Shown: positions 11,042-22,900, counted from the first letter of the stretch. The stretch is DNA of 64,000 nucleotides from Iris pallida (GCA_029216955.1 JANAVB010009599.1:552903-616902); one strand, 5' to 3'. Program-made: numbers and translations. Notes: a model not told the origin generated them from the sequence alone.

Positions 11042-12477
11042 AAAGTCTGCCAGGCTTGACCTTTGACAGCCGTTTGTGGGACGAAGATCATATGATAAGG
11101 GGACAGCAATATTACCTATGTAGCGAGGTGAGAGCTGAGTGCCCCTGGTTTAGTCATGAGGACCTTGAGAGGGTTGATTCGTGAAATCACATGTATTGTT
11201 TGTCCAGTGACATAGTGCCGCGTCTTCTGAATGGCGAACACCAGGGCAAGGCATTCCTTCACCACAGCGGTGTATCGGTGCTCTGGCCCAATCATCATTC
11301 GACTGAGGTAATATATGGCTTGTTCATGGCCTGCATCATTGTTTTGTGCCAACAGGGCTCCGAGGGAATGCTCCATTGCTCGTACATAGAGCAGGAATAG
11401 TTTTCCGGCAACCGGGGCCACTAGGACTGGAGGGTTCGACAAATATTCTTTGATGCTGTCGAAGGCACGCTAGCATTCTTTGTCCAATACGAACGAGACA
11501 CCTTTCTTCATGAGGTGGGTAAATGGTCGACATCGCCCAGAGAGGTTAGAAATGAACCTCCTGATGTAAGCTAGCCTCCTTTGAAGGCCTCTGAGTTCGT
11601 AGAGATTTCTCGGAGGACCCATCTCCATGATTGCCTTCATCTTCTCAGGGTCTACATGGATACCCTGGGCGGTGATGATGAAACCCAAGAACTTCCTGCT
11701 GGATACGCCCAGGAAGGACTTTGTAGGGTTCATTTTCAAATTGTGCGCTCGTATCAGGTCGAATACCGTCCTCAGATCCTGCAGATGGTCTCCTTTACAG
11801 CGACTCTTGACGGCGATGTCATCAACATAGCACTCTACCGTCTTACGTAAGTGGTCTCTGAAGATGATACTCATGGCTCTATGATATGTGGCACCGGCAT
11901 TCTTCAAACCGAAAGGCATGACTGTGTAGCAGTATGTGCCAATCGGTGTTCGGAATGACGTATGCTTTTCGTCGTCAGGAGACATCTTGATTTGGTTGTA
12001 CCCCGAGAAGCTATCCATGAATGACATACGTTCGAAGCCGCAGGTGTTGTCAATCATGATGTCTGTGATAGGGAGGGGGAATTCATCTTTGGGGTATGCC
12101 TCGTTCAGATTGCGGAAGTCGATGCAAATTCGAATCTTCCTATTCTTCTTGAAGACGGGTACTATATTGGCGACCCAGTCAGGGTGTTGTTCCTCACGAA
12201 TGAAGTCGCTGGCTATCAGCTTGTTGACTTCGGCTTCGATCGCATCCATGATGCCTGGGCGGAAGCGTCGCTGTTGTTGCTTGAATGGCTATGCATCCGG
12301 CCGAATGTTGAGTTTATGAAGAGCAATATCAGAATTTAACCCCGACATGTCTTCATAGCTCCAAGCGAACACATCAATATATTCTTTGACAAGTTCCAGC
12401 AGCGATTCTTGCTCTTCGTCTGTTAGGCTTTTACTGACGAAGATCGGTTTTGGAGAAGATTCGCTGCCGAGATCCAC
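11041..12477 (-). pseudogene. Tat-1 reverse transcriptase and first RNase H
   Basis: RT motifs are clear: NLNEAYPKDEFPLP, FMDSFSGYNQIKM, MPFGLKNAGATY, catalytic YVDDIAVKS and the primer-grip region FLGFIITAQGI. The connection and first RNase H (YVRAMEHSLGALLAQ, KECLALVFAIQKTRHY) follow. In-frame TAG codons at 12289, 11470 and 11116 interrupt one frame. The first replaces a codon just before the conserved QQQRRFRP; the last is just after SSHLAT. Confidence 0.9.
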
Positions 12478-12528
12478 TTGTATGACCTCATCTTCAGTAG
12501 GAGGTTCCCTCTGTTTGAATCGCTTTTC

Positions 12529-13418
12529 CTATTGTGCATCCAGCTGTTGGGCCCACGGCTCTAGTTCGAAGATTTCCGGGATGTCTTCATCCTCTTCATA
12601 AACGTCGACGAATACCATGTTGACTGACAGGACTTGTCTGAATATGTCTCCGATGCTGGTATCCGAGTCAGATGTTGGCGACCCGGTCGAATGTGAATGC
12701 CAATCATATTCTTCATCTGAACTCTCAGGGGTCGTCGCAGGTGTAACATACCCTAATCCATACCGAGTTTTGCTATAGTAGTCCCGTGGTTTGCCAGCCG
12801 GGACCGGTAGCTTCAAAGGTAATCGTCGTCCAGTACCATAGTTCAAGACTGGCGTCGTCTCCAGATCATACACCTGTTTCTGCATGAGATATTTGGATTG
12901 GGGGCTATAAAGATACAGAGGTAGTCTTTCGGCATCTGATCCAAGGTCGACTTCTTCTATGGTGAAGGGATACGGATCGTCCTTCCGGCCGAAGATGATT
13001 GGATGGTCCCCTCTCTCGATTATGCGGTAAGCGTCTTCCATTGGAGTAAGCTGGATTGTAGTGTGAGTGCATATACCGTGTTCCATAGCATATATTGTAC
13101 ACAGCTTATTAAGCTCGAGGTAGTTCAAAGATAGCCCTTTATTGATAAAGTAAGGTATCTTTTCTAGGGGGATTACATCATCTGCGGAGGGAACATCAGT
13201 GTGGGTAGCCACATACTTGGCTAGCTCTGGTTCCTCTTCGGCTACCCCCTGTATAAATGAAGACTGAGAGGATGACCTGGACAGCTTGATCGTCAGAGGT
13301 TCAGCTGGTGGAGCAGAGCGTGGAGTTGTTGGCAGACTGGCGACCCCCAGTCTGGTGCTCGATGCTGGACGGGGAGTGGTTAGTTCGCTAGAGATTCCAG
13401 GTCTTGCATCGGGGTGAC
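12529..13418 (-). pseudogene. Tat-1 protease-RT linker
   Basis: This acidic linker contains RRLPLKLPVP and LMQKQVYDLETTPVLN, aligned with the Tat-2 segment LMKKMGYDFQKAEGLN just before RT. The frame is open from near 13416 to 12529 except for a shift relative to the protease frame at about 13418. Tat-2 keeps only the C-terminal part of it. The function is unknown, as for other Tat linkers. Confidence 0.7.
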
Positions 13419-14323
13419 TATCCCTTCTTGGGAAGGCGTATCATCATTGGCTTGTCGGAAGGATTGAGCTTCTCTGTTTGCGGCTGGCCAACTCTCGGCA
13501 GCCTGATTATCAATGGCTCCGTTGAGGGTCTTGGCATTTGGCCAGACCTTGGTAGCCGGATTATCATCTGCTCTTTTTGTGCCGAGAGGCTGATTGCGTC
13601 CTTACGCAGAGTGGCGGTAAGGGGTACAGACTTGCCAGGTTTACGAGCTTGAAGGTGGATCGTCATACGTTCTTCTGATCCTGTGGCTATCTCGGTACGA
13701 GCTTGCACATTTCCTTCACCAAGATGCTTCTTCGACTGTTCGTACAGATAGGAGTCTGAGTAGTAGGATTCGACCCCTTTGAAGGGATCGATATCAGCAA
13801 ATTTCGTCCTCACGAAGCCGTGCTTGTCGATATATTTAAAGTACTGGTACAGCGTGGAAGGCACGATCATATAATCATGTATCCACGGGCGCCCCAAGAG
13901 GATGTTGTAAGAAGTGTCTGCATCTATGACGTAGCAGGTGACTTCTGATTGGAGATCACCAATTTGACACTTTAGACGAATCTTCCCAATTGGGTAGCTC
14001 CTGTCCGAATTGAAACCGCTGATGGCGGTGCTTGTAGGCGTTAGACGATGCATTGGGATACGGAGATGATGTAGCAGACCCTTCGGGATAATGCTTATGG
14101 AAGAGCCAGGATCAATGTGCATCCGATCCACCTTTACGTTGCCGATGTATCCAGTGTAGTATAGCGGGCGATCATGCATATTGGTTTTGATGAGCATGTC
14201 CTGCAGAGTGAAGACAATATTGGACATCGCTCCCGTGCAGGCGCTGTCTTGGAGATCTGTAGGCGGGTTTTCTTCCCGTGAGGTTGACCTGAGCCTGGTA
14301 TACGTCGGCATTTTGGAGTGCAT
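13418..14323 (-). pseudogene. Tat-1 aspartic protease
   Basis: The retropepsin fold is marked by MHIDPGSSISIIP (active-site D; a Pro replaces the usual Ser or Thr of DSG/DTG) and by the flap-distal YNILLGRPWIHDY, typical of Tat proteases. The protein would cleave the Gag-Pol precursor. The C-terminal part contains four repeats of MIIRLPR-like sequence. It lies in a different frame from gag, after a decayed segment at 14400-14800. No equivalent exists in Tat-2. Confidence 0.85.
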
Positions 14324-14799
14324 CGCTCAAAGCCGCATGAACATCCTTGGAGAGTCTCAGAAGCTCGTACAATGACAACTTGGCCGGTGTGTTGGCCAAT
14401 TGCTGCTATGATGTCGAAGTTGTAGGGCTTCTCCAGCCCTTATGATGCCTCTTTTTCGGAGGGATTAGTCAAAGCGAGTCTCCCTCGGCCTAGGCTTGTA
14501 GGTCGTCGGAGGCTGAGCCGGTCCCGGAGCGTCCATTGTAGCGGGCTGATGATCTTCAGCCGGATTGTCAGGCCACAGGTTGGGATTGTGCCCCAAACCG
14601 CGTGACGACGGCTGTAGCTTCTTCGATATCTGTCGAGATTATGCGGCAGGACCTGACTTTTCCACTCTTCTTCTTGTAGATGGAACATGATGTGGGTCAA
14701 GTCACTTTCGATACTAAGTCTGGATGGACCCACATGACCTCCCCTCGTGATGTGGTGAGGGGCACTAGACCAGTAGCCTGATCTCGGGGAGGTGGAAGA

Positions 14800-16888
14800 T
14801 TAGCAATCTCTATTATCGCCAGAGGGATGGGGACCACGCCGTCTTGAGTTTCCGTCGGAGGGAAGCTGCCTGAATTGTACTGACACCATATTGGCTGCGA
14901 CTGTTACCTCTTCAAAATCGATAGCCAAAGCGTTCGAATCGATGAGGTTTTGGATGTACCGTTTTAGTTGGTAGCAGTCGTGTGTGGCATGGTGGACGTA
15001 GCGGTGGTAATAGGCAGTACTTTGGGTTATGTCTGCCTGTCCGTAGTTCCCGTCTTGGTGGAGGAAGCTGAATTCTGTCTCCTTGTATGAGCATGTCCAA
15101 GATGGGCTTGACGTGACCGTCTTCGAAGGAGTAAGTGATTTGCGGCCATTGTTTATCTGCCGGCTTTGGCTCAGGCTTCTGTGTTGTATCGGCCACCATA
15201 GCCTGCTTACCCCTGCTGTCCGATTGTTGGAGGGGCTACCCCCATTGTCGTTGTTGGTATTAGGGTGCTTGCCCTTGTTCTCTCTGTCCGAGATGTGCAA
15301 TCCCAATTGGCGAGCCTTCTTCAATCGTTCTTCGGCGCTTGTGGCACTGATGATGAACGTCTTCTAGTCCTTGAATTGACTTTCGCCCATCCAGAGACTG
15401 ATTGTTGAGAGCAATCTCTTTTGGCAAATTTTAATCAAGGAGGAATCCGGATTTCCAGACGGCAGCTTCATTGTAGTTTGGCAAAATCGCTCGATATAGT
15501 TTCTTATCAGTTCTTTCTCCCTTTGGACGACGTCCATGAGTGTGGACATTGCGATGTCCTGCCCTACTTCGTAGAATCTCTCCAAGAACATGCGCTTGAA
15601 GCCGGCGAAGTAGTAGATACAGTTGTCTGGCAGGTTGCGATACCAGTCGAAGGCAACCCCTTCCAATGCCCCGATGAATAATCGTGTGAGAATGGCATCG
15701 TCATGGGGCAGATGGTCGGTGGTGACATCGAAGTAAGTGATGTACCGACTTGCTGAGGTTTTGCCATCATAAGGATTGATATTGAGCGGCTTATATCTTG
15801 GCGGGAAGGGGACATCCCTCCATGCAATAGGGTACGGTTGCCGTATTCTGAGGTCTGGAGAATTTTCTCGAGCGTGAAACATGGATCAGAGCTCCTGGAC
15901 CTCTCTTCTCGCTTTGCGGGCCTCATCCACGGCGGTGGGGGCCGTTACTTCAGGAGGATTGTTGCCCGTATTCGGTGCTGCTGAATTCGAGTCCGTATTG
16001 ACCGCGGGACCCGTGCTTGTTTGGCCAGGCATCCCTCCTTGCAGAGTTGGAAGGGCCGCTTTGATCTCCTCCATGGACTTGACCAAGGCAAGCAATATAG
16101 CTTCGAGCATGTCGATGCGTTGGCGATCACTGGAACCAGCTTGGCTGCTGTTTGTCATGAATACCGTCTTTACGTGAGGAGAGATGGATGGAACGGTGGA
16201 GGAAGCGCCCTCTGAATCATACCCCTGTAGTGAGAAGTCATCGGGGTATGTGGGTATGTTCTCTTCTGGTTCAGACTCGGAAGCAACAGTACCCCAGTCT
16301 CCGAGTTCGCCTCGTCTCGGGAGTTATGGACGTCCTCGGGGACGTCGGGGTTTGCTGCATCTGATGGGAGAGTTGCCTCCCCTGACTCGTCTTCTTGGAA
16401 CATCGGATTGTTGTGGAGGTTCGGAGGAGTGCTACCCCCAGTCCCAGCAACCCCTGTGTTGTGGACGACGAATCTCCCACTGTAGCAGATTTCGTCTTAG
16501 AGCGAGTACCTTGGAAAATTCCGATGGTGGGCACCCGCTTAGAGGACAGTCTTTTAGTCGAAGTGGTTGAAATCTTCGGGCTGGAAACATTTGTCTTCTT
16601 CCCTCTTCCATCAGCGGGGACTTTCTGAGCAGAGTTGCAGGAGACGACGTAAAGTGCCTCGTCTCCTGAAGACGGCTGTTACAGTCTTTGAAAGACGGAC
16701 TGCCGGTCTTCTCGCACCGTCGCGTTATTGCAGCAGCAGTTAACAATGACTTGGGTGCAGTGGCGTCCGTGGGAGGACTCTTTGCACCCGATGCGTCTTC
16801 TCTTTTCTTGCGTTTGTGGAGGATGGCCTCACGCAAGTCAGATGGGCCTGGATCGACCATGTTTGCTTCCTGGATTTTGGGAGACTTT
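14800..16888 (-). pseudogene. Tat-1 gag: capsid and nucleocapsid part
   Basis: The gag capsid is recognisable by PYPIAWRDVPFPPRYKP, AFDWYRNLPDN, FLERFYEVGQDI and NYIERFCQTTMKLP (15364-15882), with a predicted helical region before it (15886-16158). Downstream, AYYHRYVHHATHDCYQLKRY (a CHHC-like zinc site shared with Tat-2) and ANMVSVQFR close the protein. Most of it keeps one frame from the N-terminal extension onward; stops include TAG near 15364 and TAA at 16888, and a frame change covers 16170-16430. The homologous Tat-2 gag is one open frame apart from one stop. Confidence 0.85.
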
Positions 16889-17772
16889 TACGAACCTCTC
16901 TGTCCTTTTGCCGCCGGGGGCTGGACTCGAGCGATTCTGTACAACCTCCCATCTGAGTCCCGCATAACGGTATACGGGATGCTCGGATGGTCAGAGACCG
17001 AATCAGCGGACCGAGCTTGCCAGGCTCGCGCTGTCCTAGATTTCTTCGCTCTAGTGCGTAAGGGCACATAGTAGGAAGAGTCTAGGTGATGCTGGAGAGA
17101 ATCAAACATGTCTTCTTGGGAGCACAGGAGATCATGACCATAAGATAGGCGGTCGAAGACAGAGCCACGCGGGGTAGGCGTCATGCGGCTATCATCAACA
17201 AACTTTATGCGGCTGGCAGACGTAGCCGCATAGGCATTGTTCATGCGGCTGGAAGTCTCAGCCGCATGAGTTTTCTTCATGCGGCTGGATGATCTGGCCG
17301 CATAGACTTTCTTCATGCGGCTGGCAGATTCACCCGCATGAGCCTCCTGCATATGGTTGGCAGATTTGGCCACAGGAGTGTTCGACTTCTTCTTGGGGCG
17401 CATAGAGTCGCTCTTTGCCCCTACAAGTCCAGCATCGTAGTACTTTCCTCTGCCGGACTTGGGGACAGCAGAGTCCTCTACGGCTCGAAGTGGAGCCGTA
17501 TGAGAGTCGCCTTCACCGTCTTGGGTAGTCGAGAGTACTCCGTCCAGAGCTTGTGGAGGAGCAAATGATTTTGGCCTCCACTCGCAGCGAGCTTTCATTG
17601 TGCGAGTTCGCTTCTGGACCGGGCCAGCATTTCCTTCAGAGAGCATTTCTTTAAATGCCTGTTGGTCGAAGCGGACGACCATCTTCTGTTGCGTGGAGCC
17701 AAGTTTGGCTGCATCCGATTGCGTCACCAACTCCTTAGCCGTGGAGAAGTTTGTCCCCAGCAGAGTCGCCAT
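16888..17772 (-). CDS. Tat-1 gag N-terminal extension (ORF1-like), motif-repeat protein
   Basis: The ATG at 17772 overlaps the primer site and begins MATLLGTNFS, as in Tat-2 (MATLLGTTFS). About 294 codons follow to TAA at 16888. The N-terminal 60 residues are conserved with Tat-2 (VVRFDQQAFKEML / VVHFDQTAYEEML). The middle is a repeat SRMKK-x-HAAE made by alternating ATGCGGCT and AGCCGCAT at 17183-17340. The C-terminal part has GSVFDRLSYG, shared with Tat-2 RSVFDRLSFN. The same reading frame continues after the stop into gag, so this is probably the N-terminus of a single long Gag rather than a separate ORF. No enzyme domain is seen. Confidence 0.75.
   Translation of the reverse strand: MATLLGTNFSTAKELVTQSDAAKLGSTQQKMVVRFDQQAFKEMLSEGNAGPVQKRTRTMKARCEWRPKSFAPPQALDGVLSTTQDGEGDSHTAPLRAVEDSAVPKSGRGKYYDAGLVGAKSDSMRPKKKSNTPVAKSANHMQEAHAGESASRMKKVYAARSSSRMKKTHAAETSSRMNNAYAATSASRIKFVDDSRMTPTPRGSVFDRLSYGHDLLCSQEDMFDSLQHHLDSSYYVPLRTRAKKSRTARAWQARSADSVSDHPSIPYTVMRDSDGRLYRIARVQPPAAKGQRGS
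17183..17345. repeat. Inverted pairs of the GCCGCAT motif within gag (Tat-1)
   Basis: ATGCGGCT occurs at 17183, 17207, 17243, 17279 and 17315; AGCCGCAT or a near match occurs at 17224, 17260, 17296 and 17332. The alternating orientation gives a period of about 36 bp and makes each unit a potential stem-loop in RNA or a two-site operator in DNA. Confidence 0.9.
17753..17771 (-). other. Tat-1 primer-binding site
   Basis: On the element strand TGGCGACTCTGCTGGGGAC lies 3 bp after the 5' LTR. The identical 19-mer is at the same place in Tat-2. A tRNA-Arg primer is known for Ogre-type elements and fits, but I have not aligned it to a tRNA. Confidence 0.8.
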
Positions 17773-17774
17773 CG

Positions 17775-19060
17775 TATTTGCCATGAAATATAAAGGACAG
17801 AACAATTATCGGAGGACTGGACTTTTACATCACAATACAAACTTGCTTGTACAAAGAAAGCCTAGGGACGAAAACCTAGGTACAACAATCTAAGTACAAT
17901 TATTTATTTTAGATTCTAGGGGGTGACGATAGAGGCTCGAAAAAGCGACGGCCGCTCTGCCTTACTCCTTGGACGATCGGGTGCAGCTTTTTGGCTCTGT
18001 GGAAGGACTGCTTGGCGTTGATGAAGAAATGCTCTCTTCAGGCACTCTGGCTCTCTATGCGCGTATGTCTCTGTGTATATGTGTCTCTCTATCTCTCCGT
18101 CTCTCTTCGCAAGGGAATGGCACCCTGCTATTTATAAGAGTGGGGGGGCATCATTAGGGTTTACAATGATTGCCCATTCTTGAAAGTCGACGGCTAAGGA
18201 TCATTAGATCTGGGCCGTTCATCGAGATTTGAGCAATAAATATGATTGTATCAAATCTTTTGTGGATAATTAATGCTGATTGATATAAATCCTCCTGATT
18301 TGTCATGCCAACCTCGGATTCCTTGATACGTGTCTTTAATTGGCTTATTTGCAAATGATCTGATTTGATCCCAATATTTCAATGGGATTTGCTGAGAGAT
18401 TTCGATCAATCTGATGCCACGTGGCCTGCTATCATGCCACGTGTCTGAGCCGCAGGAAAGTTGGGCCGCATAAAGCTGGCCACGTGTCCAGGATACCTAA
18501 GAGTGGCCCCCAAAATATTTGGACCGCATGGTAATGATTTGAGCCGCATGAGTATGAGTGAACCGCATGGAGATGGCCTTTGTGGGCCGCATGGGGATAG
18601 TCTTCATGGGCCGCATGGAGCTGTCCTTCATGAGCCGCATGGAGCTAGTTTTTGTGAGCCGCATGGGGCTAGTCTTTGTGAGCCGCATGGGGCTGGCCCT
18701 CATGAGCCGTATGGAGCTAGTCTTCGTGAGCCGCATGGGGATATCCACGTGTCAAGGCCACATGACCGCTTCTGAATCTCGGGGGATTGTGTCAGAGATT
18801 TTCACCGCTTCCCATGGAATCTGTCGTTATGAGGGAGTCATAATGATATCTTCATGTCAGAACTGTCACCTCGTCAAAGCTGTCAGCCGTCAAGCCATTT
18901 AATGAAAAAACGAGAGAGCTGTTTGTAGGCCACGTAGCTCCTCTTTGAACCGCATAGGATTTGTTTGAGCCGCATAGACGCTCGAGCCGCATAGATACTT
19001 GAGCCGCATGAACTCTCTGAGCCGCAGGGATCCTTCTTTATTCTTTTCCATGCTTCTACT
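17775..19060 (-). repeat. Tat-1 5' LTR with promoter
   Basis: This LTR borders the primer site, so it is the 5' LTR of the minus-strand element. In element sense U3 runs from 19060 leftwards, carries the GAGCCGCATG array (18447-18760) and further motifs (18945-19030), and leads to TATAAATAG at 18136-18128. Transcription would start about 30 bp left of that box. Confidence 0.9.
18128..18136 (-). promoter_or_regulatory. Tat-1 LTR TATA box
   Basis: CTATTTATA on the + strand reads TATAAATAG on the element strand, inside the 5' LTR and downstream of the motif array. The same box is in the 3' LTR at 1914-1922. Confidence 0.7.
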
Positions 19061-19065
19061 GGTGC
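19061..19065. repeat. Tat-1 target-site duplication (right copy)
   Basis: GGTGC matches 1553-1557 exactly. LARD-A LTR sequence resumes directly after it. Confidence 0.9.
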
Positions 19066-21171
19066 GGGTCGTGACACGTTTTTAGTTGTGGCCCATGCAG
19101 GTCGAGTTTGTGTAGTGGTATTCGAACTAGAGTATCACTACAGCCTGCAGCAGGATTAGGATGTATTTTTGAAGGTACTCAATCACAGTTACGACTCCTT
19201 GAGAGATTCCTGGGATGACCCTTGAGAATCTCATTATAAAATATCTCAAAATTCAATTTTAACGGTTTATATTTGTTTATTTTTTGTTAGCTAATGAAAT
19301 TGATTTTTGGTATCCATTGTTGATTTAAAATTTTGCCAAGATAAAATTATATGGGCTAGGTCATCTCAGTTATGTAATCTAGTCTTCTACAGTCACATTA
19401 GCCAGCATAGTGAGGACATATAGTCTGATTTTACATATATTTCTCGGGTGTGGGAATTTAAGGTTTTCGCAGCAAAGCTAGCGACATCGCAAAAATTTTA
19501 AATACCATGATTCTAGAGGTATGTGCCTTAGTTGAGGACTCTGTGATTATCGTAGCCTTGCTTACTAGTATGACGAGGATTTAGAGTACCATGATTTTGG
19601 ATAGACGCATATGATTATCAGATTGTACGTTAAATATTTTTGAACATGTTTTATCTACTTTTGTTTCATTCTTTCAAAAAAAATTAATTATTTTTTGTTT
19701 TGTTTGGTTTTGCTTTTTATTATTTAACTTAGGAGTAGGAGTAGGAGTAGCTTTAGCTGTTATTATGAACCATTGTGTAACTTCTTGCTATAAATTTCTT
19801 CATAATACAATGAATCGATGATTTTTGCTAGACCTTATCTTGGATTTGATATTATAGTTTTGGTTTCAAAATGGTTCCTTCTTTTAAACAGATAAGCAGA
19901 ATAGATTCTTTTATCATTTCTCTTCCTTCCAATATTTTATTACCATCATTTCTTGTCTTATATAACTGTCCTGATTACATCAATCCCCTGTCTCGTATCT
20001 AATTATGTCAGCTATATTTTGAAACCCTTGAATCTTCATATCATTTTACCTGAAAAATGTTGAGGAAGTGACGTAAATCATCTAGTTCGAAAATGACATA
20101 ATTGGTTATCATATGATGATTTTGTAGGAATCAAAATGTTGGATTGTCAAATATGAAAAATTTGAGATGGAGATGTGGCAAAGGTTTAGAATGAAATTGA
20201 GAGATAAATGTTATCAATTTAGAAACAATCACAGAAAATTTTGGTCATGAATAATTCATAGATGTATTTCAAAAACTGATGAGGATATACAAGGTCAACC
20301 TAGTTTTGAGAACTTAGAAAATCTTGGTTATTGATTCTTGGGAACTTTTACTCTAAGGCTATGTAGAAATTTAGTAATTGAAAAGAGAATTTAATTGTAT
20401 TCAATGATTATACGAAATTGAACTATATATATTGTAAGAGGGTGACTAGAGACGGAGTGAACACAAGGATTTTAAGTTATAGGGATTATTTCTAGATGAT
20501 TGGGGGAAAATTGTAGAATTCAAAAAGGATAATATTTGAAGGTGTACGTTGAAGAAAATATGAAAGTTGATTTATAAATAAAAATAAATTTTGTATGACA
20601 TAGTGGTATTAGAGTTGAGTAAAAACGAGACTGGATTTAAACAAGATTAAGGATTTCATGAACTGGATTTAGAGGTTTTAGATCTAAATTAGGACGAGGT
20701 GAAGGAATTTAAAATTTTGATTAAGTGAATAAGTGTTGGTTCCTAAATAAGAGGGGTATGCTTCATGGAAAATGTTTTAGAAATTTGGAATTTTGTCTAT
20801 GGTGATCATGGTAAAGGTTGAGGTGATTGAAGGTTATAAATCTTGGTGGTAGGCATATAAAGGTTGAATTTTCATATCAGAACTTGTGAGATGAAGATGC
20901 GATTGGCAAATTATAACCAGATGACTTAATGAAATCAGAGACAGATGATTAACTTGACTTCCTTATGAAATCTTGCCTCTTATTTTCCTATCAAAAGGAG
21001 GAATTTAACTTATTCCATATATCTGAATCACCCTTTAAAGGTTTTCAATATCATTGAATCCTAGCTCCCTTAACCACGACCAATCGACTTTGATCATCTT
21101 TTCTTATCATATTAATATTTGGGTCGTACTCAATTGAATTAATTCGTGACCTGAATCTCCATCCTTGTATG
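19066..21171 (+). mobile_element. LARD-A: LTR end and interior, first part
   Basis: The LTR ends GGGTCGTGACA at 19076. The interior begins with a stretch (GTTGTGGCCCATGCAGG at about 19085) that resembles the LARD-B interior start on its strand (GGTGGCCCATGC near 49505). The interior is non-coding in all frames. I see no gag, pol or recognised primer site; a short GGAGTAGGAGTAG repeat is at 19733-19750. Tat-2 interrupts it at 21171, after GTATG (21167-21171). Confidence 0.8.
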
Positions 21172-22259
21172 TGTTTCGATTAACAAAATGCCTTGGAGGA
21201 ATTGGCTTTTGAAAGCAAAAACAAGAAGAAAAGTACGAGAAGTACAAATTTGATTCTGGGAAAGTATTGCTATGGAAGTCTGATTCGTAAACGATCACGT
21301 TGTTCCTTGGACCATATGATGATGATGAAGATCACTGTTTGAAGTAGAACAACTTGGAAGAAATAATATATCAGAAAGGTATCGACGCACTTGGGCACTG
21401 ATGGCGAGGCCGAATGCTTTCCTGCTTTGCTTCACTTTGTTCTGGAAGAAAAGTTGAAGAAGGATGCTCTAGAGAATCAAAATCTCGAAGCTCTGATCTC
21501 TGTATTCTCTCCTGTCTCTCCCTGTTTCTCTGAAAAATGAGTCTATTTATAGACTGGGGCTCCCCTGCGTAAAAGAACATCAACATCTGTCTTTACGCTA
21601 ACAACTGCCCTCCACGATCAACATCATCCTCCGTATATGCTGACACGTGTCCCATCATTTCAGTAAGAATAGGATACATGTACACACGTTCTTCGAAATA
21701 GGTGGCATGAAGACCACGTAGGCACACCACGTTCTAAACTGGCCCAGAACGAATCGGGCGTAAAAAGATGAGCGTAAACTAGCTCTATCATAGGTTTCCA
21801 GCGTAAAGTGGTTATCGAATAACCTTGAGCGTAAAATGGCTCAAATAGACTTCACACACACATTGTTTCTTATGAGCGTAAGGACTCATGTAAAAACCCT
21901 GTGCGTAAAAGAAACCATTCAATGAGCGTAAAGTAGCTCGATCTCTATAAACGACAACAATGATCTTTGTATGAGACAAATTCCATTGAATCCTGTGGTA
22001 AATGCCATCATTGATATCTTCATGTCAAAGTCTGCATTAAATGCGAGATTTGATAGCTTTTGTCCAGCGTGAAAGAGGCTGCTCAGTCCTTGGCGTAAAA
22101 TCACCGGTGTATACCCAAGCGTAAAAAGGTCAATCTGCTTAGGCATAATACAATTAGCCTTGTCTTGGGCGTAAAGAAATTACCCGCTCGGTTAGGCGTA
22201 AAGCGGGCCACTTATGAATGAGATGACTCTTTCTTTGAAGCACTTTTTACGCTCCTACA
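21172..22259 (-). repeat. Tat-2 3' LTR with dispersed GCGTAAA motifs
   Basis: In element sense U3 begins at 22259 (TGTAGGAGCGTAAAAAG). About a dozen GCGTAAA motifs are scattered along it, mostly in + orientation (near 21561, 21768, 21780, 21802, 21829, 21902, 21924, 22094, 22120, 22168 and 22196), and one reverse copy is at the LTR edge. TATAAATAG (21551-21543) follows. The motif is not tandem here; spacing is irregular. Confidence 0.9.
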
Positions 22260-22322
22260 AGACCCCCTTCAAAGTTTTCAAATGTCTCCAAAATTTGAAA
22301 CACTTTGAATAGAAGCGTAAAA
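22251..22322. promoter_or_regulatory. Palindrome spanning LTR end and polypurine tract (Tat-2)
   Basis: The LTR edge TTTTACGCTCCT pairs with AGAAGCGTAAAA (22310-22321). An inner stem is TTCAAAGTTTTCAAAT / ATTTGAAACACTTTGAA (22268-22309). The polypurine tract GAAGGGGGTCT (minus strand, 22260-22270) lies between. The outer arms contain the GCGTAAA motif. Confidence 0.75.
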
Positions 22323-22540
22323 GTTGAGATTTGCTGAGCGCAAAATTCGGGATACGCAACAGTCATCCGCGTAAGGGCGGGGATATCCAACAGTCAGCGT
22401 AAAGTTCAAGAGAGAAAAAATAATGTTGGTCAACACTTTAACCGCTCAAATAAATTTTCTTCTTCGTAACTTTCAAATGTATCTTCATCTTCCCGAGTGA
22501 GCGGTTTCCAATGAAGAATGTGAAGAGTCATTTTAGTTTG

Positions 22541-22548
22541 TATAAATA
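22541..22548 (+). promoter_or_regulatory. TATA box of antisense mini-gene 1
   Basis: TATAAATA lies 43 bp before the ATG at 22591. This is a standard plant core-promoter distance if transcription starts near 22575. Confidence 0.6.
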
Positions 22549-22590
22549 AGGACAAACTCTTTACTCTTAATATTCATCCTCATAGTTGAT

Positions 22591-22845
22591 ATGGAGCCAA
22601 AGAAAGAGCCAATTGTGGAGGGCGCCTCGGTCGCCAGGCTTAACCTCGAGATAGAGAACGAGCGAGCGCAAAATCTTCTAAAGTGCTTTGGGCTGACCCC
22701 AGCAGTCTTCAGTCGTATTGATGATGGTCCTTCAACTGCATACGAGGGACCGGGTGACGCAGAAGCATTCCTTTGTCTGATGCGTCGCTCTGGGATTCGC
22801 AGTATGCGTGAGTTGGGTGCATCCCTTTGTCAACCCAAAGAATAA
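22591..22845 (+). CDS. Tat-2 antisense mini-gene 1 (84 aa, unknown)
   Basis: The intact ORF begins MEPKKEPIVEGASVARLNLE and has an amphipathic, charged N-terminal half and a C-terminal MRRSGIRSMRELGASL. It matches no family I recognise. It has its own TATA box 43 bp upstream and AATAAA at 22901-22906, 56 bp after the stop. Being intact inside a young element suggests it was made, but 84 codons can also stay open by chance. It is transcribed against gag-pol and lies next to the 3' LTR. Confidence 0.55.
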   Translation: MEPKKEPIVEGASVARLNLEIENERAQNLLKCFGLTPAVFSRIDDGPSTAYEGPGDAEAFLCLMRRSGIRSMRELGASLCQPKE

Positions 22846-22900
22846 TAATATTCTGTGTACTGCAACTTTTATATGTAGGGATCCGCTTCCATCCTTTATA

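Larger units (their letters stand above)
1558..19060 (-). mobile_element. Tat-1: full-length Tat-lineage Ty3/gypsy retrotransposon
   Basis: This is a 17.5-kb LTR retrotransposon read right to left. It has LTRs of 1286 bp (17775-19060) and 1235 bp (1558-2792), a 5-bp target duplication, a primer site, a polypurine tract, gag, protease, RT, RNase H, a second RNase H, integrase, and a large spliced gene on the opposite strand. The second RNase H plus the antisense gene are hallmarks of the Tat group (Ogre/Retand-like). LTR ends are TGTAGAAGC...GGCAAATA in element sense, so the 3' end is TA rather than CA; the right-hand copy also has T to A at the first base. The two LTRs differ at roughly 6% of positions over the first 240 bp by eye. 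Coding frames carry many nonsense and frameshift changes, so it is dead as a protein source. Confidence 0.93.
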
